From: an uncultured Rikenella sp.
GTDB lineage: Bacteria; Bacteroidota; Bacteroidia; Bacteroidales; Rikenellaceae
DNA length: 64,000 bases
Assembly (NCBI GenBank): GCA_947627885.1
Contig: CANQXP010000005.1
Location: forward strand, 1 to 64,000
Direction of reading: 5' to 3'
Under the pieces are notes generated by a model that saw nothing but the letters and a program-made list of their open reading frames with translations, was not told the origin of the DNA and did not search any database. The position numbers and the translations under genes are program-made. Shown here piece by piece: positions 10,847-19,770 of this stretch. Position 1 is the stretch's first letter; each line of letters starts with the position of its first letter.

Positions 10847-11926
10847 ATGACACACTACGGCAAGGAGGTGCTGGTGGCACTGAGCGGCGGACTGGACTCC
10901 GCAGCGGTTGTTCTATTTCTGCGCGAGGCGGGTTACCGTCCTCGCGCGCTTTTTCTGGACATGCTCGATTCTCAGGCGGCGCGGGAAGAGGCCGCCGTCA
11001 CCGCTTCAGCTTTGGACACGGAGCTGACGGTAGAGCCCTGCTCCGGCCTTTTCCGGACGGAGATCCTCGGATATGCGCTGGACGAACACGCCAAAGGCCG
11101 CACCCCGGCGCCGTGTTCGCGGTGCAATCCCCGGATCAAATGGCGACTGTTGGCCCAGGCTGCAGACCGGCTGGGGATATACCATATAGCGACGGGACAT
11201 TATGTGGACACCGTCCGGCACGGCGGGCACACCTATTTCCGGCGGGGCGCGGATCCGGCAAAAGACCAGTCATATTACCTGTGGGACGTACCGGAATCCT
11301 TAGCTGAGCGGGCCTTGCTGCCGTTGGGGAATCTCACGAAAGCCGCAGTACGGGACATTTTGAAGGAGAAATATGGCCTGACGGAGCTGGCGGAAAGACG
11401 GGAGAGCATGGGCGTTTGTTTCCTCGGCGGTTTGCGCTACGGCGAATTCCTGCGGGCCCATTTACCGGCGGAATCCATCCGGCCGGGCGAAGTCGTCGAC
11501 CTGTCGGGAAACGTTATCGGCCGCCACGAAGGCTATCCGCTCTACACGGCCGGACAGAAACGGGGCTTTTCATTGGACGTGGACGCATCCTGCGGAGCGG
11601 CCGTCATCGGCATCGACGCGGCCCGGAACCGAGTGATCGTGGGGCCGGACGAAGCGCTGCACTGCCGGGATATAATCCTGAAAGATTGGCGGGCGGTTTG
11701 CCCGGAGGAGTTTTTCGGCCATGCCGGAGAGCTGCGAATCATGGTGCGGGGCATCGGACGCAACCCGCAGGGTGGCTGCCGTTTGAAGGTAGCGGAAGAC
11801 GGCCGACTTCATGTATCTTTAGTGCAGGATACGGCGTGGGCCTTGATCGCCGGGCAGCCTGTGGTTTTCTATCTGGGCGACCGGGTGGTCGGCGGCGGCA
11901 TTATTGACGAAGTGCTGCGGCATTAG
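10847..11926 (+). CDS. mnmA: tRNA 2-thiouridylase MnmA-like
   Basis: VALSGGLDSAAVVLFL PP-loop, CSRCNPRIKW, ATGHYV, DQSYYLW, MGVCFLGG. Confidence 0.8.
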   Translation: MTHYGKEVLVALSGGLDSAAVVLFLREAGYRPRALFLDMLDSQAAREEAAVTASALDTELTVEPCSGLFRTEILGYALDEHAKGRTPAPCSRCNPRIKWRLLAQAADRLGIYHIATGHYVDTVRHGGHTYFRRGADPAKDQSYYLWDVPESLAERALLPLGNLTKAAVRDILKEKYGLTELAERRESMGVCFLGGLRYGEFLRAHLPAESIRPGEVVDLSGNVIGRHEGYPLYTAGQKRGFSLDVDASCGAAVIGIDAARNRVIVGPDEALHCRDIILKDWRAVCPEEFFGHAGELRIMVRGIGRNPQGGCRLKVAEDGRLHVSLVQDTAWALIAGQPVVFYLGDRVVGGGIIDEVLRH

Positions 11927-12657
11927 AAAGCCTGTTCCCCCTCTCCGGGTTCGTCGCCGGTTTCCCGGCGCGACTTTTTCGAAGCCTCCCGCGCTCCCTC
12001 CACCACCAGCACGATCTCGCCTTTAGGCTCCTTGTCGGCGTAACGCGCCGCCAGTTCGCCGAGCGTACCGCGCACGGTCTCTTCGAATTTCTTGGAAATT
12101 TCGCGGCACAATGCCCCCCTGCGTTCCGCGCCGAACATTTCGGCGAGCTGGGCCAGTGTCTTTCCGGCGCGGTGCGGCGACTCGTAGAAAATCATCGTCC
12201 GCGGCTCGGCCACGAGCTGCTGCAAGCGGGTCTGCCGCCCTTTTTTCTGCGGCAGGAACCCTTCGAAAACAAAGCGATCGCACGGCAGCCCGCTGTCCAC
12301 CAGCGCGGGCACGAAAGCGGTCGGCCCTGGCAGTGTCTCCACCTCGACTCCGGCAGCGATGGCATGGCTGACCAACAGGTATCCGGGATCGGAAATAGCA
12401 GGCGTCCCGGCGTCTGAAATCAAGGCCACGGTCTGGCCGCCGAGTATCCGCTGCACGATCTGTTCGACGACGCCGTGCTCGTTGAATTTATGGTAGGAGC
12501 TCATCGGCTTGCTGATGTTCAGGTGCCGGAGCAGGTTTCCGCTGGTGCGGGTATCCTCGGCCACGATATAGTCGCACTCACCGAGCACCCGCACGGCCCG
12601 CAGGGTGATGTCTTCGAGGTTGCCCACAGGGGTGGGCACCACATACAGTTTCGCCAC
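11923..12657 (-). CDS. rsmI: 16S rRNA (cytidine1402-2'-O)-methyltransferase
   Basis: MAKLYVVPTPVGNLEDITLRAVRVL, AEDTRTSGNLLRHL, LISDAGTPAISDPGYLLV. Confidence 0.95.
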   Translation of the reverse strand: MAKLYVVPTPVGNLEDITLRAVRVLGECDYIVAEDTRTSGNLLRHLNISKPMSSYHKFNEHGVVEQIVQRILGGQTVALISDAGTPAISDPGYLLVSHAIAAGVEVETLPGPTAFVPALVDSGLPCDRFVFEGFLPQKKGRQTRLQQLVAEPRTMIFYESPHRAGKTLAQLAEMFGAERRGALCREISKKFEETVRGTLGELAARYADKEPKGEIVLVVEGAREASKKSRRETGDEPGEGEQAF

Positions 12658-12681
12658 TTTCGTTTCGGGTTGATGGTTCGG

Positions 12682-13539
12682 TCACTCCTCGAACCGGGAT
12701 TCGAGCAGGTCTATGAATTTGATCGTCGCCGCATTTTCCGGGATCCACCGGTACGTCTCCCCGATATAGACCAGCGCCTCTTCCAGCGACCCCATACCGT
12801 TCAGCTTGGCAGTCTCCGCCTCGAAGAGCTCGGCGTTGCCGTGGAACAGCGTGTCGATAATCTCATGCCGGGCATACGGGCTCACCTCGATCCCGAATAT
12901 CCGCGGCTGCTCCGGCACCTTCCCGGCAGATTGCCCTGCGGCACTCCCCTCCTGCGCCGATCTATCCGGTTCGGGACATGTGTCATGCGAACCGAACTCC
13001 TGCATCATATGCGTCTCCTCCGAATGTCCCGCTTTCTCCTCCGCCGTATCGCCCGCTTCCGGGGCCCCCGCACCGTCCTGCGCCGGCGGGAGCTCCGACG
13101 GCGGCGGACACACGTCGTGCGCTCCGTATTCCTGTTTCAAGTGCGTTTCGTCCGAAGTCCGGTGATCCTCCTCTACCGACAAATCGGCGAAATTCCCGTC
13201 GTCATCCGCCTTCTTATCCTGCGCCGAAGCCGCCGCCGGCACATCCGGATCGCAGCACGACTCGAACGACTCGTCGTCCGGAGCAATGCCGTCATAGGTA
13301 TCCTCTTTCACAGTCACTCCGGAAATTTCTTCGGGAACCGAACCGGAATCGGGCATTCCCGACCCTTCGAGCTGCGCCTCCGGTTCGCTGCACGGCAGGT
13401 CGAGCAGCCCGGCATATATTTTCTGCAACCGCCCCAGGGCTATCCCCTGTTCGACGGTCGGCATGTACCCCATCTCCCGCCAGCGGTCGATCTGGGCCAG
13501 CGTTTTCCGCAACTCGACCTCCAATTCGTTGTATCCCAT
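12682..13539 (-). CDS. Hypothetical protein with acidic linker and two degenerate repeats
   Basis: Open 285-codon frame with conserved-looking ends (MGYNELEVELRKTLAQIDRWREMGYMPT; IIDTLFHGNAELFEAETAKLNGMGSLEEALVYIGETYRWIPENAATIKFIDLL). Confidence 0.6.
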   Translation of the reverse strand: MGYNELEVELRKTLAQIDRWREMGYMPTVEQGIALGRLQKIYAGLLDLPCSEPEAQLEGSGMPDSGSVPEEISGVTVKEDTYDGIAPDDESFESCCDPDVPAAASAQDKKADDDGNFADLSVEEDHRTSDETHLKQEYGAHDVCPPPSELPPAQDGAGAPEAGDTAEEKAGHSEETHMMQEFGSHDTCPEPDRSAQEGSAAGQSAGKVPEQPRIFGIEVSPYARHEIIDTLFHGNAELFEAETAKLNGMGSLEEALVYIGETYRWIPENAATIKFIDLLESRFEE

Positions 13540-13829
13540 GTCAGCTCCCGTTTATTATGATTCCAAAAATAGTTTTTCTTCCCGTAATTTTCACAAACCA
13601 TGCCAATATTTTTCCTGCGGCAGCCGGAGCCTGCCGACCGGACAGGGCATTCGTCGAGGCATAAATAATCCGAAAAATTTTATTCATAATTCGTTACGAT
13701 ACCTTTCCGAAGGTCGGAAAATCGCAACAGGTAATTTATGCTCACTTTAACAAAATTATGCTAACTTTGAAGCCATCATCGAATTGATGAATAGTAACTT
13801 TCATAATTACAGTTGTTTTCTATTGATCC

Positions 13830-14840
13830 ATGCATCCGAACAATAGCACTCCCCAGATAGGCGTATTCTATGATGGTAACTTCCTGTTGCACGCCTCGAA
13901 CTATTATAACTATATCCATCCGCAAAGAAGACGTCTCAGCGTGAACGGCCTGCACGATTTTATCTGCCAGAGGGTCGCCGAGGAGGAGGGGATCGACCCG
14001 AAACGGTGCCGGGTTTGCGAAGCGCACTACTTCCGGGGACGGCTCAATGCGGCGGATGCAGCGCAGCGGGGCAGCCAGCTCTACCACGACCGGGTGTTCG
14101 ACGATATCCTGATGTCGGAAGGCGTGCACACCCATTACCTGCCGCTGCGCAATATCTACGGGCGGAAGGAAGAGCGGGGGACGGACGTATGGCTGTCGCT
14201 CGAAGTGTTCGAAATGGCTTTGCTGGGGAAGATCGACGTGGCGGTGCTGGTGGTGGCGGACACCGACTACGTGCCGCTGGTGCGCAAGCTGATCGCCATG
14301 GGAGTGCGCGTGATGCTGATCAGCTGGGAGTTCGAATACACCAACGACGAAGGCACGCGGATCGTGACCAAGACCTCGCACGAACTGCTCAACCTGGCCC
14401 ACTACCCGGTACCGATGCAGGAGGTGATCGACTGCGGGCTCAAGCAGAACAACCAGCTTATTATGAACCTCTTCGTACAGACCGCCGAATCGCGGCAGGG
14501 GCCGGAAGAGGAGAACGCGGACGAAAGCGACGACGACTACTCGCCACGGAGCCGGGATATGGACGGAACGGACACGGAACGCGACCCGGAGGCGCGTTAT
14601 ACCAGCCAGGTGCTGAGCCTCAAAAACGGATACGGTTTCATCAAATACCCGAATAACAACCTCTTTTTCCACAGCCTCGACGTGATCGACGGCGACTTCG
14701 CCGAATTCGCCCCAGGCGACGAGGTGGAGTTCTCGATCGACAAGAACGACCAGGGACAGGACGTCGCCAAACAGGTCAAGCGGCTGGGCCCTGGCGGCGC
14801 TTCGCCGAAAAGCGGGGATTTCTGGGGGGGGCTCCAATAA
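13830..14840 (+). CDS. NYN-domain (LabA/PIN-like) protein fused to a C-terminal cold-shock domain
   Basis: IGVFYDGNFLLHAS...KGTDVWLSLEVFEMALLGKIDVAVLVVADTDYVPLVRKL (here ERGTDVWL); C-term QVLSLKNGYGFIKYPNNNLFFHSLDV...GDEVEFSIDKNDQGQDVAKQV. Confidence 0.85.
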   Translation: MHPNNSTPQIGVFYDGNFLLHASNYYNYIHPQRRRLSVNGLHDFICQRVAEEEGIDPKRCRVCEAHYFRGRLNAADAAQRGSQLYHDRVFDDILMSEGVHTHYLPLRNIYGRKEERGTDVWLSLEVFEMALLGKIDVAVLVVADTDYVPLVRKLIAMGVRVMLISWEFEYTNDEGTRIVTKTSHELLNLAHYPVPMQEVIDCGLKQNNQLIMNLFVQTAESRQGPEEENADESDDDYSPRSRDMDGTDTERDPEARYTSQVLSLKNGYGFIKYPNNNLFFHSLDVIDGDFAEFAPGDEVEFSIDKNDQGQDVAKQVKRLGPGGASPKSGDFWGGLQ

Positions 14841-15093
14841 TCAAGGGTTATTTCCGCGATTGTATACATCGGACCGGCGGGTTATCCATTTTCGTGGACA
14901 AAACCGCCGGTTTTGCCATCTTAATAGATAATAAACATTGGGAAATACCGGAAAATTTGTTGCGAATTTAACAAAATCTTGCCCATGTTCCCGAAACTGT
15001 TAATTTTGCATTTTTTTCGTTCGCCTGCAAAGAATTGACGCACAGGACGGAATACCGGAAAGGAATTATTAACCAAAAACGAGAATAAACAAA

Positions 15094-16776
15094 ATGTTAA
15101 AAGGACAACCCAAAGGCCTGTTCGTACTGGCGTTGGCCAACATGGGGGAGCGTTTCGGCTACTACACCATGCTGGCCATCTTCGTACTCTACATGCAGGC
15201 GAAATTCGGTTACACGTCGGACGCAACCAGCACCACGTTCGGTATTTTCCTGAGCATGGTCTACTTCCTGCCGCTGTTCGGTGGCCTGCTGGCCGACAAG
15301 GTGCTCGGCTACGGCAAGACCATCATGCTGGGGATCGTGGTGATGTTCGCCGGCTACTTCTGCCTCGCCATTCCCAGCGGGGTGAGCACCGGGGCTCAGG
15401 TCGCCATGTTCGGCGCGCTGGCCCTGATCGCCATCGGTACCGGCTGCTTCAAAGGCAACCTCCAGGCACTGGTCGGCAACCTCTACGACGACCCGAAATA
15501 CAGCGCCAAACGGGACATCGCCTTCAGCATTTTCTACATGTGCATCAATATCGGGGCCTTCTTCGCACCCTCCGCGGCCGAAGGTGTATCGAACTATTTC
15601 CTCGGTAAGGACGGATTTACCTACAATGCCGACATCCCTGCCCTGGCGCATCAGCTCCAGAACGGGAACATATCGAGCGAAGCGATGGCCAAATTCACGG
15701 AAATGGCCGCGCAGCAAGGTTATACCGGCACCGATTTAGCTTCCTTCGGGAACGACTACATCGCCAGCCTGAGCCAGTCCTACAACTACGGCTTCGGCGT
15801 AGCGTGCCTCTCGCTGATCATCTCGATGCTCATCTTCATCGGCTTCCGCAAATACTACAAAGCGGCCGACAAAACCGAAAAACAAAAACAGGCCGAGCAC
15901 AGCCCGAATGTCGTGGAGCTCACCCCGCAGCAGGTTAAAGACCGGTTGGTGGCACTGGGCCTCGTATTCGCCGTGGTGATCTTCTTCTGGATGTCGTTCC
16001 ACCAGAACGGCCTGACCATGACCTGGTTCGCCCGCGACTACACGCAGACCGTCGTCTCCGGCGGCGAACGCTTCGGCTTCTCGCTGCTGACGCTGGTACC
16101 GTTCATCGTAGCCTTCTACGGGCTGCTGAGCCTGTTCCAGTCCAAGAACGGCAAAGGACGCTTCGGCGGTCTGGTCGTAATGGCGGTCGGCGCCGTGTGC
16201 GCCTGGTGGGCCTACTCCACCCTGCCCCAGCCGATGAGCATCACCCCGCAGATCTTCCAGCAGTTCAACCCCTTCTTTATCATCATCCTCACCCCGGTGA
16301 CGGTGGGCCTCTTCTCGTGGCTCCAGAAACGGAACAGCGAACCGAGTGCGCCGCGCAAGATCGGTATCGGGATGATTATCGCGGCCCTGGGCTTCGTGCT
16401 GCTGGCCTTCGCATCGACCAGCCTGCCGACCCCGAACGCCGTGGCCGATATGGGCGGATTGGAGGAAACGGGACGCGTATCGGCCAACTGGCTGATCTCG
16501 ACCTACTTCGTGCTGACCATCGCCGAACTGTTCCTCAGCCCGATGGGTATCTCCTTCGTATCGAAAGTGGCGCCTCCGAAATACAAAGGGCTGGCCCAGG
16601 GCGGATGGCTGGCGGCTACGGCCGTAGGTAACTACCTCGTGGCCATTATCGGCTACATGTGGGGCGGTATGTCACTGTGGATGCTTTGGGGCGTACTGGT
16701 GGTCTGCTGCGCCGTATCGGCGATCTTCCTGTTCAGCGTGATGAAGAAGCTGGAACGAACCACCAAAGACGCATAA
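15094..16776 (+). CDS. POT-family peptide/H+ symporter
   Basis: ANMGERFGYYTMLAIFVLYMQ, GCFKGNLQALVGNLYD, INIGAFFAP; multi-TM. Confidence 0.9.
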   Translation: MLKGQPKGLFVLALANMGERFGYYTMLAIFVLYMQAKFGYTSDATSTTFGIFLSMVYFLPLFGGLLADKVLGYGKTIMLGIVVMFAGYFCLAIPSGVSTGAQVAMFGALALIAIGTGCFKGNLQALVGNLYDDPKYSAKRDIAFSIFYMCINIGAFFAPSAAEGVSNYFLGKDGFTYNADIPALAHQLQNGNISSEAMAKFTEMAAQQGYTGTDLASFGNDYIASLSQSYNYGFGVACLSLIISMLIFIGFRKYYKAADKTEKQKQAEHSPNVVELTPQQVKDRLVALGLVFAVVIFFWMSFHQNGLTMTWFARDYTQTVVSGGERFGFSLLTLVPFIVAFYGLLSLFQSKNGKGRFGGLVVMAVGAVCAWWAYSTLPQPMSITPQIFQQFNPFFIIILTPVTVGLFSWLQKRNSEPSAPRKIGIGMIIAALGFVLLAFASTSLPTPNAVADMGGLEETGRVSANWLISTYFVLTIAELFLSPMGISFVSKVAPPKYKGLAQGGWLAATAVGNYLVAIIGYMWGGMSLWMLWGVLVVCCAVSAIFLFSVMKKLERTTKDA

Positions 16777-16840
16777 TCCCCGAAAATCGTGTCCCGTTTT
16801 TCCGGAAAAGTATTCCCGACGGAACGATTTTTGATGAACT

Positions 16841-16871
16841 GCCGGAGATGGAAATCCATCTCCGGCTTTTT
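16841..16871 (+). terminator. Rho-independent terminator
   Basis: gccggagatgga-aa-tccatctccggc followed by ttttt. Confidence 0.85.
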
Positions 16872-16874
16872 ATT

Positions 16875-16882
16875 TATATTTG
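16875..16882 (+). promoter_or_regulatory. Putative Bacteroidota -7 element (TATATTTG)
   Basis: Matches TAnnTTTG, 38 bp upstream of the 16920 ATG. Confidence 0.5.
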
Positions 16883-16919
16883 TCAAATACACAACACTTA
16901 ACCCCGGCCATCACCGCTT

Positions 16920-17510
16920 ATGAAGAAAATTATCCTCACCCTCTTATGTTCGTTGGCTGCCGCCACGGCGACGGCACAGGTCAAAGGCCTCGGCTTCGGC
17001 CCCCGCGCCGGAGTCAATTTCGCCGATTACATGAACAGTCCGGGAAGTTCGCGCACGGGAGTTTACGCCGGCGCTTTCGTGGATTATAACTTCACCCACC
17101 GCTGGGGGATCGAGACCGGAGCCTACTACTCGCAGCTCGGTTCGACCGACAATGTGGAGCTGGGCTACGCCTCGCAGACCATACACCGCATGGAGTACCT
17201 CTCCGTGCCGCTGGTCGGGAAGTTCAACTTCCTCGGCGGCTTCCGGGTCATCGCAGGGTTCGAAGGGCTTTTCAAACTGTCGGCCGAACGCAAGGAAAAA
17301 AACGGGGGACCGACCTCCAAAATGGAGAACGTGCGCTCGTCCAACCTGGCCTTCACCATCGGCGCAGGCTACCTGCTTCGCTGCGGGCTGGACATCACGG
17401 CCTCCTACTCCAAAGGTTTCCACAGCGCGATCATGCACGCCCCGGAGACGACCTGCCCCACCTACTTCCGCGTGGCGGTCGGCTGGCGTTTCATCGGCAC
17501 CAACAAATAA
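16920..17510 (+). CDS. Outer-membrane beta-barrel (PorT-like) protein
   Basis: Signal peptide MKKIILTLLCSLAAATATAQ; GPRAGVNFADY...GIETGAYYSQLGS...YLSVPLVGKFNF barrel pattern. Confidence 0.75.
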   Translation: MKKIILTLLCSLAAATATAQVKGLGFGPRAGVNFADYMNSPGSSRTGVYAGAFVDYNFTHRWGIETGAYYSQLGSTDNVELGYASQTIHRMEYLSVPLVGKFNFLGGFRVIAGFEGLFKLSAERKEKNGGPTSKMENVRSSNLAFTIGAGYLLRCGLDITASYSKGFHSAIMHAPETTCPTYFRVAVGWRFIGTNK

Positions 17511-17556
17511 GCGCCGCCGGACGCCGGAATTCCGGCACCCAATTTGCACCACAATC

Positions 17557-17592
17557 AAACACCCGGCGGGCTCTTTCCCGACCGGGTGTTTT
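17557..17592 (+). terminator. Hairpin terminator
   Basis: aaacacccgg ... ccgggtgttt followed by t. Confidence 0.6.
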
Positions 17593-17609
17593 CACATTCC
17601 GGACAAATT

Positions 17610-18302
17610 ATGAAATACATCGTTATCGGACTGGGCAACTTCGGTTCCGTTCTGGCCGCCCGGCTGACCCAGATGGGACACGAAGTGATCGGCGTGGACG
17701 ACCACCGCAACCGCGTGAACGAACTGCGCGACAGCCTCTCCAGCACCATCGCCATGGACGCCTGCGACCCCGACGCCCTGAAGGCCCTTCCCCTGAACCA
17801 GGTCGATATGGTGATCGTGGCCATCGGCGAGAATTTCGCCGCCTCGATCCAGATCGTCGCCCAGCTCCTGCAGATGAAAGTCCGGAATATCGTGGCCCGC
17901 GCCCTGAACGAGCTGCACCGTACCGTACTCCAGGCCCTGGGGGTCGAAAGGATTATCTTCCCGGAGCAGGAAGCCGCCGAAGTGATGGCTCAGTCTTTCG
18001 AACTGAACGGATTCCTCAGCTCCTACCAGATCGACCGGAACCATTACGTCATGCGCTTCGCCCTGCCGCCCGAACTGGAAGGTAAAACCATCGCCGAAAG
18101 CGAGATCGAACGCGACGGCCTTCAATTGCTGGCCGTGATCCGCAACAACGAAACACGCAACTCCATCGGGATCAATCACAACCAGAAACTGGCGGTCGAT
18201 CCGGCGCCTCCGGAAACTACCCTGACCGCAGGCGACGTGATCGTCGTTTACGGCACTTTGGCGGCCTACAACAGCTTCACCCGCAGCATACGCGAAGCCT
18301 GA
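17610..18302 (+). CDS. trkA: TrkA/KtrA-type regulatory K+ transport protein
   Basis: MKYIVIGLGNFGSVLAARLTQMGHEVIGVDDHRNRVNEL (RCK-N) and a TrkA-C-like end. Confidence 0.88.
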   Translation: MKYIVIGLGNFGSVLAARLTQMGHEVIGVDDHRNRVNELRDSLSSTIAMDACDPDALKALPLNQVDMVIVAIGENFAASIQIVAQLLQMKVRNIVARALNELHRTVLQALGVERIIFPEQEAAEVMAQSFELNGFLSSYQIDRNHYVMRFALPPELEGKTIAESEIERDGLQLLAVIRNNETRNSIGINHNQKLAVDPAPPETTLTAGDVIVVYGTLAAYNSFTRSIREA

Positions 18303-18344
18303 TCCCCCTTTTAACACTTTTCAACGACAAAATCCCACTTAAGC

Positions 18345-18352
18345 TACCTTTG
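18345..18352 (+). promoter_or_regulatory. Putative -7 element (TACCTTTG) of the recombinase gene
   Basis: Matches TAnnTTTG, 60 bp before the 18412 ATG. Confidence 0.5.
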
Positions 18353-18411
18353 TATGCAAATTGTATGTAAATTCCGTTACATAGCTGCTATAGTTTAAAG
18401 AGGATTTTGTA

Positions 18412-19641
18412 ATGTATAAATATGCAAAAGACGGGGTTACCGTCTCGTCCGTGCTCGACACCCGGCGGGCCAAAAAGAGCGGATTTTATCCCGTCAAAAT
18501 CCAGGTCGCCCATAAACGTATCCAAAAATATTACACCACGGGAAAGGAGCTAATGCCTGCCGAATGGTATAAATTGCCCAAAGCGAAAAGCAAGAAGTTA
18601 CTGGAAATCAGGCAGGATATCAGCAGCAGCTTCGACCTGATCAAGAAACAGGTGCAAGAGATGACCGAAAAGGGTCTGTTCTCTTTCGAGGCCCTGAACC
18701 TGCGGCTGGGACGGGGCTGCGGCGACACGCTGAACACCGTCTTCCATCACCGGATCGAATCGCTGAAAGCCGAACAGCGAATCGGCAACATGCTCTGGTA
18801 CAATAATGTCATCAAATCCGTCGAACGTTTTTCTCCGGGGCCTGTCCCGTTGGACCATGTGACGGTGCACTGGCTCCAGCGGTACGAAAAATTCCTGAGG
18901 GCCGAAAACAAAAGCCCCGTTACGATCAGCATGCACTTGCGGGCCATTCGGGCCATCCTGAACGAAGCCCGTAAAAACGGAAACCTGCGGGATGCCCAGT
19001 ATCCTTTTGGAAAAGGAAAATTCGAGATACAAGAGGGCGAAGGACGTAAAATTGCCTTGAATATCAAACAGATAGAACAGATCGTCCGCTATTCCGACGG
19101 CAACCAGCTGACCTCCTACTACCGGGATCTCTGGTTTTTTATCTACCTCTGCAACGGAATCAACGTAGCAGACCTGGTCAAACTGAAGTATTCCAACATT
19201 ATCGACGGCGAGATTTGCTTCGTGCGCCAGAAAACCGAACGCACGACCAAAAAACGCAAAGAGATCCGGGCTGTCATCACCGAAGAGATGTACACGATCC
19301 TCAACCGGTGGGGCAATCCGCCCCTGGAAAATAACTACCTGTTCCCGTTCCTGAACGGCACCGAAACGGCTATGGAACTGAAAATCAAGACACAAAACCT
19401 GACCCGCCGGATCAACTGGCATATGAACATTATCGGCAAAGCCCTCGGAATCGGTTCCATTTCGACCTACACGGCCCGACACTCGTTCGCCACGATCCTG
19501 AAACGGCGCGGAGCCAATATCATTTTTATATCCGAATCACTGGGACACAACGATTTAAAGACAACAGCCTGCTACCTGGCCGGTTTTGAAAAGGAAGAAA
19601 GAGAAAAAAATGCGTATTTATTAACCGATTTCGGTAAATAA
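18412..19641 (+). CDS. Tyrosine recombinase (Bacteroidota DNA-inversion type)
   Basis: SAM-like N-domain; catalytic C-domain TARHSFATILKRRGANIIFISESLGHNDLKTTACYLAGF. Confidence 0.92.
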   Translation: MYKYAKDGVTVSSVLDTRRAKKSGFYPVKIQVAHKRIQKYYTTGKELMPAEWYKLPKAKSKKLLEIRQDISSSFDLIKKQVQEMTEKGLFSFEALNLRLGRGCGDTLNTVFHHRIESLKAEQRIGNMLWYNNVIKSVERFSPGPVPLDHVTVHWLQRYEKFLRAENKSPVTISMHLRAIRAILNEARKNGNLRDAQYPFGKGKFEIQEGEGRKIALNIKQIEQIVRYSDGNQLTSYYRDLWFFIYLCNGINVADLVKLKYSNIIDGEICFVRQKTERTTKKRKEIRAVITEEMYTILNRWGNPPLENNYLFPFLNGTETAMELKIKTQNLTRRINWHMNIIGKALGIGSISTYTARHSFATILKRRGANIIFISESLGHNDLKTTACYLAGFEKEEREKNAYLLTDFGK

Positions 19642-19681
19642 TTCCGGTATTTAGGAAAATACACGTAACCGAAGCGAAAAT

Positions 19682-19723
19682 ATATGCAAATCGTATGCAC
19701 AGGCGTACATACGATTTGCATAT
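19682..19723. repeat. Perfect 16-bp inverted repeat downstream of the recombinase
   Basis: atatgcaaatcgtatg-cacaggcgta-catacgatttgcatat. Confidence 0.85.
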
Positions 19724-19770
19724 TTCATTGATAATCATTATATATATATTTACCGATATGTTATAAATCC

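Noticed and set aside
1812-18302. trkH and trkA about 14 kb apart as an unusual split system
   Set aside because: Separated Trk/Ktr subunit genes are common; not informative alone.
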